Positions 34,346 through 43,228 of a DNA stretch of 64,000 bases are shown here, piece by piece. The notes beneath the pieces were generated by a model that saw only the letters and a program-made list of their open reading frames with translations, did not search any database and was not told the DNA's origin. Position 1 is the stretch's first letter, and the number at the start of each line of letters is the position of its first letter. This DNA is from Dyella acidisoli (GTDB lineage Bacteria > Pseudomonadota > Gammaproteobacteria > Xanthomonadales > Rhodanobacteraceae), in contig NZ_BSOB01000005.1 in assembly GCF_030160295.1 (NCBI RefSeq), positions 124,001 through 188,000 on the forward strand, read 5' to 3'. The position numbers and the translations under genes are program-made.

Positions 34346-36003
34346 GTGACGCAATGAAGCACGTGCTGCCTCCGGATGAAGCCGCAATCATTCGGCCCCG
34401 TCGACGTATTTCCGTGATCTGGATCGTTCCAGTGCTGGCGGCCCTGATCGGTTTATCGATGCTGATTCATGCGTGGCTCTCGGTCGGACCGGAGATATCC
34501 ATCATGTTCCAAACGGCCGAGGGTCTTGAAGTAGACAAGACGCCGGTGAAGTACAAGGACGTGACGGTTGGCGTGGTTTCCGCCATTTCCTTGAGCGAGG
34601 ACGGCTCCTATGTTGTCGCGACCGTAACGTTGGACAAGCGTGCCGAGAACCTGGCCCGCGCCGATACACGCTTCTGGGTCGTTCGGCCACGCATTGGCTT
34701 ACAGGGCGTGTCGGGCATCGACACCTTGCTGTCTGGCGCATACATCGGTGTCGACAAGGGAGCGTCTCATCGGCCGGGCAACAGCTTTGTCGGGCTGGAA
34801 ACACCGCCTACCGTTATCAACGGTACGGCGGGGAAAAGCTTCGTGTTGCATGCCGATGATCTGGGTTCGCTGGATATTGGCTCGCCCGTCTACTACTGCC
34901 GTATCCGCGTCGGCCGTGTAGCTTCCTACCAGCTGGATGCCAATGGCCGCGGCGTTACCCTGGAGATATTCATCGATGCGCCGTATGACCGTTTCGTCAC
35001 CGCACAAACACGTTTTTGGCACGCGAGCGGCGTAGATATTTCGCTGGGCGCGGATGGTTTGAAATTGGATACGCAATCATTGACCACCGTGCTTGCCGGC
35101 GGCATTGCGTTCGCGAATCCAGCCAACGTCGCTGACGCGCCCGCGCCGGCCCGGCGCACGTTCGACCTGGCGAAGGATCAGCAAACGGCCATGGCGCCGC
35201 CCGATGGCCCTTCGCAGTATTTGCAGTTGCGTTTTGAGGATTCATTGCGTGGCCTGGTCATAGGTGCACCGGTGGAGTTCGCCGGACTGAATATCGGGCG
35301 GGTAGCATCGCTCGATCTTGGTTATGACGCGGCCAAGCACCGCTTTCCGACCGTAGTCGGCGTCGTCATTTATCCCAGCCGCCTTGGTGGCGTGCTGGCG
35401 CAACTACCGAAGTACAGCGGTAACCCCGACCAGCAGGCGGCTTCCTTTCTTGCCAATATGATCCAGCATGGTCTGCGCGCCCAGGCGCGCTCTGGCAACT
35501 TACTCACTGGGCAGCTCTACATCTCATTTGAATTCGTGCCCAATGCAACGAAAGTCGACTTCGACCCTGACGCGCGTCCGATCGCAGTACCCACCGTTCC
35601 CAGCAGCTTCGATCACATGCAGGAACAAGTGGCCAGCATCGTGAGCAAAATCGAGAAGATGCCACTGGATGCCATGGGCCAGCACCTTGATGCTTCGTTG
35701 GTGGACCTGGACAAGAGCCTCAAGCAAGTCAACGGACAGGTACTGCCTGCCACCACGCAAACCCTGCAGCAGGCGGACCGCACTTTTCAGACGGTACAAG
35801 GCGCGTTCAGTGATAACGCGCCGTTGCAGCAAAACCTTCAACAGACGTTGCTGGAAGTTCAACGTACCGCGCAATCGGTACGTACGCTCACCGACATGCT
35901 CGGCCGCCATCCCGATGCGTTGCTCAAGGGTTTGCCGAACGATCCACCGGCGGCAGATTTTCCCTCTTCCTCCCATGTCACCAACCCGGGACATTCGCCA
36001 TGA
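34342..36003 (+). CDS. pqiB: PqiB-like MCE protein (intermembrane lipid tunnel)
   Basis: 553 residues, close to the 546 of E. coli PqiB. One N-terminal membrane anchor (ISVIWIVPVLAALIGLSMLI) precedes three MCE domains: one starting at ISIMFQTAEGLEVDKTPVKY, a second around LGSLDIGSPVYYCRIRVGRV and a third around GLVIGAPVEFAGLNIGRV. The C-terminal part is a helical needle region (SFDHMQEQVASIVSKIEKMP and onward). It should form a hexameric tube across the periplasm for lipid transport and membrane integrity. Coupled by ATGA to both neighbours. Confidence 0.93.
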   Translation: MSDAMKHVLPPDEAAIIRPRRRISVIWIVPVLAALIGLSMLIHAWLSVGPEISIMFQTAEGLEVDKTPVKYKDVTVGVVSAISLSEDGSYVVATVTLDKRAENLARADTRFWVVRPRIGLQGVSGIDTLLSGAYIGVDKGASHRPGNSFVGLETPPTVINGTAGKSFVLHADDLGSLDIGSPVYYCRIRVGRVASYQLDANGRGVTLEIFIDAPYDRFVTAQTRFWHASGVDISLGADGLKLDTQSLTTVLAGGIAFANPANVADAPAPARRTFDLAKDQQTAMAPPDGPSQYLQLRFEDSLRGLVIGAPVEFAGLNIGRVASLDLGYDAAKHRFPTVVGVVIYPSRLGGVLAQLPKYSGNPDQQAASFLANMIQHGLRAQARSGNLLTGQLYISFEFVPNATKVDFDPDARPIAVPTVPSSFDHMQEQVASIVSKIEKMPLDAMGQHLDASLVDLDKSLKQVNGQVLPATTQTLQQADRTFQTVQGAFSDNAPLQQNLQQTLLEVQRTAQSVRTLTDMLGRHPDALLKGLPNDPPAADFPSSSHVTNPGHSP

Positions 36004-36599
36004 GCCTGATCTTCCGCCCGGTACCTATTGCGCTGGCTCTCGCGCTAACGGCGTGTGCTTCAACACCTGTCCACTACCACACCATGCTACCGCCCATGAC
36101 TCATGAGGCAGCCGCGCAACCGCCAGCCGCATTTCTGATCGATGTGTTGCCAGTCGGCATTCCCGCTCAACTCGACCAGTCACAGTTGGTGGTGCGACAA
36201 GGCCAGAGCGATATGGTTGTGCTCGATAGCGAGCGCTGGGTCAGTCCCTTTGGCGACGAGGTTCGCGGCGCACTCTCTTCCGAACTGAGCGCGTTGTTGA
36301 GCACGCAAGATGTGGCCGGATTGCCCATCCAGTCCGACAAGCCTGTTATGAAAGTGAAGGTTCAAATCCGCCGCCTTGATGCGTGGCCCGGCAAGCAAGT
36401 CCAACTAGTCGCGGATTGGGAATTGAGCTTTACAAATGACCCGGGAAGCGCGCGCGTGGTGCATACCGATCGCTTCGATGAAGCTACTGCTGACGGCTAT
36501 GTAAAGATGGTGAGCGCCTGTCAGCGTGCAGCTGTGGACTTGGCTGGACGCATTGCGTTGGATGCCAGGGAATTGGCGCGTTTGAGTCGTCCACATTAA
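36000..36599 (+). CDS. pqiC: PqiC-like outer-membrane lipoprotein
   Basis: 199 residues with a signal peptide and lipobox (LALTACA). The body matches the ABC-type transport auxiliary lipoprotein (PqiC, formerly DUF330) family: FLIDVLPVGIPAQLDQSQLVVR, then VLDSERWVSPFGDEV and the late QLVADWELSF strand. It should sit in the outer membrane and cap the PqiB tube. It starts inside the stop of pqiB (ATGA) and ends the operon. Confidence 0.9.
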   Translation: MSLIFRPVPIALALALTACASTPVHYHTMLPPMTHEAAAQPPAAFLIDVLPVGIPAQLDQSQLVVRQGQSDMVVLDSERWVSPFGDEVRGALSSELSALLSTQDVAGLPIQSDKPVMKVKVQIRRLDAWPGKQVQLVADWELSFTNDPGSARVVHTDRFDEATADGYVKMVSACQRAAVDLAGRIALDARELARLSRPH

Positions 36600-37098
36600 C
36601 CAATGCAGTTGTAAATTTAGTTTAAGTAGAAGTTGAGGCAGGCCCCGGTGGTCCCGATACCCCTCTCTTATCGCGATGACGATTAGATGGGGTTATCGAG
36701 GGTAGGGTGGGAGCCTGCTTTCGCCTATAGCTGCCATTGCCCGACGAGAAGAAGCAAGCTGAGGTTATCGATCCACAGAATTAGAGGCACACTCGTTTAC
36801 GAGCTTCTGATCGGGACACTTAAACCTGGCAAGCATGAAGGCTGCGGGATTTGCTCGCGCGGCCTATGATTCCTGATCGCAAATTAAAACGAATGGCCGA
36901 ATGCGTTGCGCATTCAACTTAGCCTGATGGATCCTGATTTCGTTACAACCGTTTTTTCGAGGAACCTTGGTCAACACGGCAGGTCTACTGGGCTGGCTGC
37001 AATACACGCGTGGATACTAGCGTTAGTGTTGTGTGAGCAATCAGCTTGAATGAGGCGGGGTTATCGAAGCGCCCGGACAGGATCGCGATCAAGTACAT
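36600..37098. other. intergenic region with extragenic repeat D
   Basis: Repeat copy D lies at 36679-36710. A weaker relative (GGGGTTATCGAAGCGCCCGG) is at 37057-37076. I see no gene and no clear terminator for the pqi operon. Confidence 0.5.
36679..36710 (+). repeat. extragenic repeat copy D, with KOPS
   Basis: ACGATTAGATGGGGTTATCG followed by AGGGTAGGGTGG; the octamer GGGTAGGG is at 36700-36707, oriented toward dif. Confidence 0.6.
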
Positions 37099-38067
37099 GT
37101 GCAGGACGCTGCGCGTTGCAAGATTGATACGTATAAAAATCAGGTGCCCTGGTCCGCGCGGTCCTTGAATCCGCGGGAGAGGGTGCTGGTGCTTGCCGTA
37201 GTGCTGGCTCTACACGCGCTTTTCGCCCTGGTGCTCTGGAACGCGATGCGACCGCCCTCGGAGGATAGAGAGCAGCCGCTAAGCGTGCGTTTGATCGACG
37301 TGGCAACACCAGCGAAACAGTTGCCGTCGCCCGCGGCACCCGTCATGGTGTCGCTGGCATCGGCGCCGCCTGTGAAACCCAAGCCAACTGAAAAGCCGCA
37401 TAAAGCGTTGATCGATGCGTCGGCTACAAAGCCCGCGCCAACGCCAGCCCCGCCTGGCAACAAACCTGACGCCAGCCAAATATTTTCCGCCAGCGGCTCG
37501 ATCCGGCTGCCGCCCGAACATATCCAGTACTCGGCCAATACACCATCCGAGGTAAAGACGAGCAAGCCGAAGGATGACCGTCAGATCATGGAGCATACCG
37601 ACTTCACGCATTACCGGCCGACTCGCTTCAACAAGTATTTCCCGCCGCCGAACGAAACCCTTGGTGGCGCGGTAGGCCGGCATATCGACGATGTGATCAA
37701 GGAAATAGCTAAGACCATGTGCGATCCGGAAAAGCGCAGCACGGCTACTAATCTGCTGTGCGGCGCGCCGCCGATACCTCCTGACCCGAAGGACACCGAC
37801 GAGCGCCTCAATCTGCCGCCATCGGCGTTGGCTGGAGGCGGCACGCCAGCCAAGCCGGTACCACTTCTAACCTGCATCGATGAGTACAGCCAAGGCAAGG
37901 GCCTGTCGCAAGGCTGCCCGGTCAATACGCCTGAAATTATTTTCCAGGCTCAAATGCGCGAGTGCGTCGATCTCTATCGGGCTGGCAAGCGCCTCAAGAG
38001 CTGGTGTCCAACCGATACTCCCAAGCGTGCTGCGGCGGAGGCGCCGGCAAGCGCCGATTTGCATTGA
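37099..38067 (+). CDS. proline-rich single-TM protein, TonB-like N-terminus, unknown function
   Basis: About 322 residues. A short basic N-terminus leads to one membrane segment (VLVLAVVLALHALFALVLWN) followed by SVRLID and a Pro/Lys/Ala-rich stretch (residues about 75-125), the layout of TonB-like proteins. The C-terminal half is not a TonB domain. Instead it has spaced Cys pairs in related units (MCDPEKR...LLCGAPP, CIDEYSQGKGLSQGCPVNTP, CVDLYRAGKRLKSWCPTDTP), suggesting a disulfide-stabilised periplasmic domain. The GTG start at 37099 is uncertain, since no ribosome-binding site is visible. It stands alone. Function is unknown. Confidence 0.68.
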   Translation: MQDAARCKIDTYKNQVPWSARSLNPRERVLVLAVVLALHALFALVLWNAMRPPSEDREQPLSVRLIDVATPAKQLPSPAAPVMVSLASAPPVKPKPTEKPHKALIDASATKPAPTPAPPGNKPDASQIFSASGSIRLPPEHIQYSANTPSEVKTSKPKDDRQIMEHTDFTHYRPTRFNKYFPPPNETLGGAVGRHIDDVIKEIAKTMCDPEKRSTATNLLCGAPPIPPDPKDTDERLNLPPSALAGGGTPAKPVPLLTCIDEYSQGKGLSQGCPVNTPEIIFQAQMRECVDLYRAGKRLKSWCPTDTPKRAAAEAPASADLH

Positions 38068-38683
38068 TAACCCGGCAGCTCGGAATGCAAGAGTGAAGCC
38101 CCGCTTCCGACCCGTAGCCAGCATCAGGGCAGGGCGATTAGCCTGTGTTATCGAGAGTACGGATGTAACTTCCAATGTTCATTTGGACTCTCCATCACTC
38201 TCATGGATTGGCCTGACGCGCTGCTTGCTGGTTTATGGGCGTAAATACCGCCATACGTGTTTCGACTACAAATAATTCAGTCGGTTTGCACGTTTTCTGT
38301 AGCCGCCAGCTAATAATGTGCTGATCAAGGGCGCCTGAAACAGCAAAAGTGGAGCTCACCGCCCTTACGCCGCAAATCTGAAGGCTGCGCCGTCGCGGAC
38401 TGTGTGGCCGGCGGTGGGGTGGCAAAGTGGGGCCGATGACAAGGATCGTTTGGTCAGCGCATCCGGCAAAGCGGAGCGAGCGGGCAAGTGCATGGCCTCC
38501 GGATCATTGTTGCCAAGCGACTAGTCCGGGTGCGGCATCTGGCGGGGCGATGGGTCATGTCGCCGGTGATCACCGTCCGAACGCCCTGAAATATCTGCCA
38601 GCCATCGTTGATGCTTGCACAAAGACAAATTCATATACGATATCCCTACTGTCTTCTGAATAGGGCTCGCAGGGGGAGCATCT
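38068..38683. other. intergenic region bordering the defence island
   Basis: Holds extragenic repeat copy E (38126-38162) and presumably the promoter of the SIR2-STAND gene. No gene is supported. Base composition becomes AT-richer to the right. Confidence 0.5.
38126..38162 (+). repeat. extragenic repeat copy E, with KOPS
   Basis: The octamer GGGCAGGG (38127-38134) directly precedes CGATTAGCCTGTGTTATCG and a diverged tail. The GGGCGATTAG part matches copy A. Oriented toward dif. Confidence 0.55.
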
Positions 38684-41600
38684 ATGCAAAGGAAGTTGCA
38701 GTTGTCGCCGCGCCTTATCCAGCAGATCAAGGAAGGTAAGGCAATCCTATTTCTCGGTGCCGGCGCTTCTTATGGGTGCAAGTCTGCCGATGGGGCAAAG
38801 AGTGCGCTGACCGGAAGGCAGCTGGGCGAGGCACTTTCCAATGAATTTCTTGGTGGGAGGCGCGCAGACGAAGCTCTTGCGCGAATTGCGGATTACGCTT
38901 CTACGGACGGCAGCGTCTTGGAAGTGCAGCATTTCATTCGAAATGCATTCGATCCTATCGACCCTCTGGATTTTCATCAGATTATCCCTCGTTTCAAATG
39001 GAAGGCCATTGTTACTACCAACTATGACCGTGTAGTTGAGAAGGCATATGAGAAGGTCAAGGAGCGCCTCCAGGATCCACTCGTCTTAGTTCGGGATGGA
39101 GATATCCGCACATACGAGGGGGAGGCGAACGCTGTCCCTATTTTTAAAATTCATGGCTGCATAAGCAACGCTTCGGACACGCAGCTTCCCTTGATCATTG
39201 CGAACGAACAGTATGCAAAGTACAGGGATGGGAGAGGAAGGCTAATTACTGCCTTTCAGGAGATGGCCAAGGACTATCCGGTCATCTTTTGCGGGTATGA
39301 GTTGGGCGATGCCCATATTGCTCAAATACTGTTTTCGTTGGAAGAGGGCTTCCAGGATCGCCCCTCCTACACAGCCATAAATCCCCGTTTCGACGACCAC
39401 GATCGTCGGTATTGGGCAAAGTACAAAATGGACGCGATTCCGGGAACGTTTGAGGAGTTCCTGAGGACCATCGACAAGGAGATTCTTCCCAACCAACGTG
39501 TTTTGGGTCAGCTTTTCACTGGGTCAATGGGATCGATTTCACGCTGGATAAAAGTTAATGCGACCCTTAGCCACAGCTTGCAGGCCGTCATGACCGGACG
39601 CTTACTACATGTCCATCATGACATGCCAGTTGAGAATCCAGATCCGTCGAAGTTCTATCGCGGAGACTCGACGTCCTGGGCCCCGATAAAACATGGCTTT
39701 GACTTCCCTCGACGGACTACCTATGGGTTAGTGACGGGACTATCTCGGCTCGATAAAGGTGCGGAATTCGTGCTCGTGAATGGCCATGCAGGTTCCGGAA
39801 AGAGCGTCGTGCTGAAGAGGGCTGCATGGGGGCTCGCAGGCGATTCGAATCCCGCACTCTGTTTTTACTGCGACACCTCGTTGAAGGGCGTAAAAGAGGT
39901 TCTTCAGGAGCTGCATGAGGTCTCTGGCGAGCGAATTTTCATTTTCGTGGACAATGCGCTCTTTGACATTGCTAGCCTCAACGAGTGCTACAGCTACGCG
40001 GAAAGAGCTGGACTTCCAGTGACGTTCATCTGCGGAGCGCGTACCAATGAGTGGAACACTGCGCATTCCGGCGCAAAATTTATCCAAGGTGAGGAGTACA
40101 CAGTTGGAGATTTGTCTCGTGATGAGGCTGGCATGCTGTGCGATCTATTGGAGAGACATGATTGCTTAGGTGAGCTTAAGCACGTCCCGTCTGCGGAAAG
40201 AATTGATCGATTGATGCAGCTGTATGAGCGTCAGCTTCTGGTTGCGCTTCATGAGGCGACAATGGGGTCTGATATTCGAAATATTCTTCGCGACGAATAT
40301 CGAAACATCACACCACCAGAAGCCCAGGTTTTGTATCTGGACATTTGTTCGCTCCATCGCCTGAACATCCCTGTTAGGGCGGGCTTAATATCGCGTATGA
40401 GTGGAACCAGCTTCCACCAATTTGAGGACCGCTTCTTTCGGCCGTTGGAGAAAGTAGTCACTTCCTATTCTGATTGGCGATCCAAGGACTTTGCGTATCG
40501 AACGCGGCACACCGAAATTGCTCAAATTGTATTTGAAGAGGCGTTTCCCGCCCCTTCCGATAAAGCGAACCAGATTGCGCGCGTAGTTCATTCACTCAAC
40601 ACGGACTACTCCAGTGACGACGACGCGGCAACCCTTCTTCTGAGGGGGCGCGTCATGGCGGATGAATTTGCCGATCGATCCCTGGCAGATCGAATCTTCG
40701 ATGCAGCCGAGCAATCCGGCGTTGATAGGTCTTTTCTTCTTCAGCAGCGGGCGATCTTCGAATTGAGGCATCCTGGCGGATCCGCTGCTCGTGCTCAAAA
40801 GTACATTGACGAGGCCATTGCTTCAGGTAAGAGATCCACTGGTGTTCTACATCACACTAAGGCAGTGGTCTTGCGTGAGCTTTCTCGCGAAGAGGGCATA
40901 GATCCTGTTCTCGCGGAGAGATATCGCGAGGCTGCGTTAAATGAGATTAAGGATCACGGACTTCTCAAGTCTTCTAAGCATGGAGTAGTCACATACTGCG
41001 AAGTCTTGCTGGATCAGATCACTTTACGTATGGACGCAGATTCGTCCAATGCGCAGAAACTGTCCGAGGAAGTGGCGATTCGAAAGATGGGGGAACTGGA
41101 AAGGAGCTTGGCAGAGGGTCTGCAAAGATGGCCTGACGACACCTATTTGATGGGGGTCAGAACTAGCCTCTATGGTGTTCTAAGTAAGCATCCGCAGGCT
41201 CTGGCTATGCTGCGTTCTGCTTTCCAGCGTGGACCGGGAAATGAGTTCGTTGCGTTGCGTCTTTCAAGACAACTAATTGATAGCGAGGAAACTGCGCAAG
41301 TCGAAGAGGGTAAGGCAGTGTTGCGTAAAGCTGTATCATTAAATCCTTCATCCAAGGCGCTCAGCTATCAACTTGCCAAAATTTTGATGCGAGAAGACGA
41401 AGTAGCAAATGCTGGGGAGATATCTAAGCTTTTGCGACGTAGCTTCACTGACGGGGACACTCACTTTGAAGCCCAATTCTGGAGTGCACGACATGAGTTC
41501 CTGTATGGCGACCGTCAGAAGGGTCTGACGATGTATGCTCAGTTCAAAGCAGTCCCCGTGCCCTATGTGGACTCAAGCGAGCGGCGAGGAATCGTCAAAG

Positions 41601-41815
41601 ATCGGAGGGGCTTAGCGACTGACTTTGAAGGAACAGTAAGAAGCCTAAAGGGTGACTTTGGCTTTGTCGATTGCTCTGCTCTTAGCGGATCGATCTTCCT
41701 ACACAGCACACAGCTAAGAGGCGGGGGATGGCAAGACTTGCGTCCCGGAGATAGGTTGAAGTTTAAGGTTGCTTTTTCTTTCCGAGGCCCGTGTTGCGTA
41801 GACGCCCATAAGTAG
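38684..41815 (+). CDS. SIR2-STAND NTPase with TPR region and C-terminal cold-shock-like domain
   Basis: A 1043-residue protein with the build of an Avs-like antiphage sensor. Residues about 20-270 are SIR2-like: ILFLGAGASYG (21-31), TTNYDR (Asn113), IHG (His157) and VIFCGYELGD, typical of NAD-cleaving effectors. Around residues 367-375 GHAGSGKSV is a Walker A, and IFIFVDNAL is Walker B, as in STAND ATPases. A long helical, TPR-like region follows (for example LRKAVSLNPSSKALSYQLAKIL). The last 65 residues (GTVRSLKGDFGFVDCSALSG, then IFLHSTQL and LRPGDRLKFKV) resemble a cold-shock/OB nucleic-acid-binding domain. AGGGGGAG precedes the ATG. It should sense a phage product and deplete NAD. The locus is AT-richer than the core genome, as expected for transferred DNA. 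Confidence 0.85.
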   Translation: MQRKLQLSPRLIQQIKEGKAILFLGAGASYGCKSADGAKSALTGRQLGEALSNEFLGGRRADEALARIADYASTDGSVLEVQHFIRNAFDPIDPLDFHQIIPRFKWKAIVTTNYDRVVEKAYEKVKERLQDPLVLVRDGDIRTYEGEANAVPIFKIHGCISNASDTQLPLIIANEQYAKYRDGRGRLITAFQEMAKDYPVIFCGYELGDAHIAQILFSLEEGFQDRPSYTAINPRFDDHDRRYWAKYKMDAIPGTFEEFLRTIDKEILPNQRVLGQLFTGSMGSISRWIKVNATLSHSLQAVMTGRLLHVHHDMPVENPDPSKFYRGDSTSWAPIKHGFDFPRRTTYGLVTGLSRLDKGAEFVLVNGHAGSGKSVVLKRAAWGLAGDSNPALCFYCDTSLKGVKEVLQELHEVSGERIFIFVDNALFDIASLNECYSYAERAGLPVTFICGARTNEWNTAHSGAKFIQGEEYTVGDLSRDEAGMLCDLLERHDCLGELKHVPSAERIDRLMQLYERQLLVALHEATMGSDIRNILRDEYRNITPPEAQVLYLDICSLHRLNIPVRAGLISRMSGTSFHQFEDRFFRPLEKVVTSYSDWRSKDFAYRTRHTEIAQIVFEEAFPAPSDKANQIARVVHSLNTDYSSDDDAATLLLRGRVMADEFADRSLADRIFDAAEQSGVDRSFLLQQRAIFELRHPGGSAARAQKYIDEAIASGKRSTGVLHHTKAVVLRELSREEGIDPVLAERYREAALNEIKDHGLLKSSKHGVVTYCEVLLDQITLRMDADSSNAQKLSEEVAIRKMGELERSLAEGLQRWPDDTYLMGVRTSLYGVLSKHPQALAMLRSAFQRGPGNEFVALRLSRQLIDSEETAQVEEGKAVLRKAVSLNPSSKALSYQLAKILMREDEVANAGEISKLLRRSFTDGDTHFEAQFWSARHEFLYGDRQKGLTMYAQFKAVPVPYVDSSERRGIVKDRRGLATDFEGTVRSLKGDFGFVDCSALSGSIFLHSTQLRGGGWQDLRPGDRLKFKVAFSFRGPCCVDAHK

Positions 41816-41919
41816 CTCCATGTCTCTCCCCAAACATCTGCAGTCCATGCGTCAATCTCGATAAATTCATGAAAGAAGAAGGCTCGGTATCTTAGCAAGT
41901 TCACGTCGCGGGGATTGAT

Positions 41920-42702
41920 ATGACTACAAAGTTCGACGCCTTGAGAGACGAAGTGTCAGCACTTGCTGCTCAAGGTGAGCTCCTCTATTTTTCTCTGCGC
42001 AAAGCCTGCAAAAATCTCTCAAAAGCTGAGCTCGCCATTATCGAGGAGCGGAAGTTTCAACTTCCCAAGTTTGGAGATAAGTACGAAATTTGGTACTCGG
42101 AAGCTCTTCAGTTAGTAAAACAATTGCTCCCCGATCGTTTCGGTGACTTCACTCGACAATACAAAGACGAAAAACGAAAGGAAATCACATATGCGTCATA
42201 CGGAATTTCCGACGCATTGAATAGCCTCGTCGTCAAATTTGGCGTAAACATTGTAGCGGATGCGAACGCGTCTATCCCAAAAATGGGAGCCCAGGTAGCA
42301 ATTGTCAAATCCGCCGAAAAGCGATTTTCGAGTTCGCTATTTGACATTCGCGAAGTTGTCCAGGCTGATCTATTTGATTCCGAACTGGACGCTGCACGCT
42401 CTCTGGTGAAAAACGGCTTCGTTCGCGCCTCAGGCGCCGTGGCAGGGGTCGTACTTGAAAAACATCTGGGCAATGTTTGTTCGACGCATCAGATTAAGAG
42501 CAGAAAGGGACATCCAACCATCGGTGACTTCAATCAACTGCTCAAAGACGCAAGCATCATTGACCTCGTCAAGTGGCGTTTCGTGCAACATCTCACTGAT
42601 ATTCGGAATCTCTGCGACCACGGCAAGCATCGCGAGCCAACTGACGAAGAGGTGCTGGAACTAATTGATGGCGTAGATAAGGTTATCAAAACCGTTTTCT
42701 GA
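41920..42702 (+). CDS. HEPN-like protein next to the SIR2-STAND gene
   Basis: 260 residues. The C-terminal third is a helical domain with VRASGAVAGVVLEKHLGNV, then WRFVQHLTDIRNLCDHGKH. RNLCDH is the R-x4-H motif of HEPN ribonucleases (Arg229, His234). The N-terminal 150 residues are helical and unfamiliar. It lies 104 nt after the SIR2-STAND gene on the same strand, in similarly AT-rich DNA, so it may be an accessory or independent defence toxin. No antitoxin such as an MNT nucleotidyltransferase is next to it. Its 3' end overlaps the end of the convergent XafT-like gene by 42 nt. Confidence 0.65.
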   Translation: MTTKFDALRDEVSALAAQGELLYFSLRKACKNLSKAELAIIEERKFQLPKFGDKYEIWYSEALQLVKQLLPDRFGDFTRQYKDEKRKEITYASYGISDALNSLVVKFGVNIVADANASIPKMGAQVAIVKSAEKRFSSSLFDIREVVQADLFDSELDAARSLVKNGFVRASGAVAGVVLEKHLGNVCSTHQIKSRKGHPTIGDFNQLLKDASIIDLVKWRFVQHLTDIRNLCDHGKHREPTDEEVLELIDGVDKVIKTVF

Positions 42703-43128
42703 CACACGATAGCTTCTTCGCATGAGGCTCTCCGCGGTGTGGAAACTAAAGATTTTCTCGATAAATTGATCGAATTGCTTTTGTTTCCACAAGGCGCGCA
42801 TATGGCGGTGGCGGCGCACGGCAAAAGAGCAGCAGGGCGGTTCGCCAGGCGCGCGGCGATCATAGTCATCACGCCAGAAACGGGCCTGTTCACTGGTCAG
42901 CCACCAGCGCCGCATGGACGCCTCCGAATACCGCTTGCCATCCGGGGACCACAAGCCATTACGGTTAAGGGTCCAGCCGTTCCAACTGTCATGCAGCGCG
43001 CCAAGGTCACCAAGCCGTACCAGCCGTACCGCCGACCAAGGGACCCGACAACGGCCAGCGTCCCAGTGTCGAATCGTGCGCACGCTGAGCCGCAGCTCGC
43101 GGAATCCGTCAGGAGACAGGAGCCACAT
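42661..43128 (-). CDS. XafT-like / DUF3653 phage regulatory protein (Xer recombination activation factor family)
   Basis: 155 residues. The N-terminal half (FRELRLSVRTIRHWDAGRC, then RVPWSAVRLVRLGDLGALH and LWSPDGKRY...MRRWWLT) is the hallmark of DUF3653 proteins. These include the VC1465/XafT family that activates XerCD recombination for phages integrating at dif, and related genes of Xanthomonas filamentous phages. The dif site is 100 bp upstream of its start. The last 14 residues are read from DNA antisense to the end of the HEPN gene, so the original C-terminus was probably lost when the flanking DNA changed. It is therefore a phage remnant that may or may not be active. Confidence 0.72.
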   Translation of the reverse strand: MWLLSPDGFRELRLSVRTIRHWDAGRCRVPWSAVRLVRLGDLGALHDSWNGWTLNRNGLWSPDGKRYSEASMRRWWLTSEQARFWRDDYDRRAPGEPPCCSFAVRRHRHMRALWKQKQFDQFIEKIFSFHTAESLMRRSYRVSENGFDNLIYAIN

Positions 43129-43214
43129 GCGGCGGCAACTTGGACGGCGACGGCCAGGGCGAGCAGCAGTAGGGCCAGCTCCAGCCAGGTCTGGTCCGGG
43201 TCCTGATTCTTCAT
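42897..43214 (-). CDS. possible small membrane protein overlapping the XafT-like gene
   Basis: A frame starting MKNQDPDQTWLELALLLLAL has an excellent ribosome-binding site (AAGGA, 8-nt spacing) and one membrane segment. It overlaps the XafT-like gene by over 200 nt in another frame; the overlapping part looks like a shadow. It could be the start of a phage gene whose frame was later disturbed. Confidence 0.22.
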   Translation of the reverse strand: MKNQDPDQTWLELALLLLALAVAVQVAAACGSCLLTDSASCGSACARFDTGTLAVVGSLGRRYGWYGLVTLARCMTVGTAGPLTVMACGPRMASGIRRRPCGAGG

Positions 43215-43228
43215 CGGACCCATCCTTG

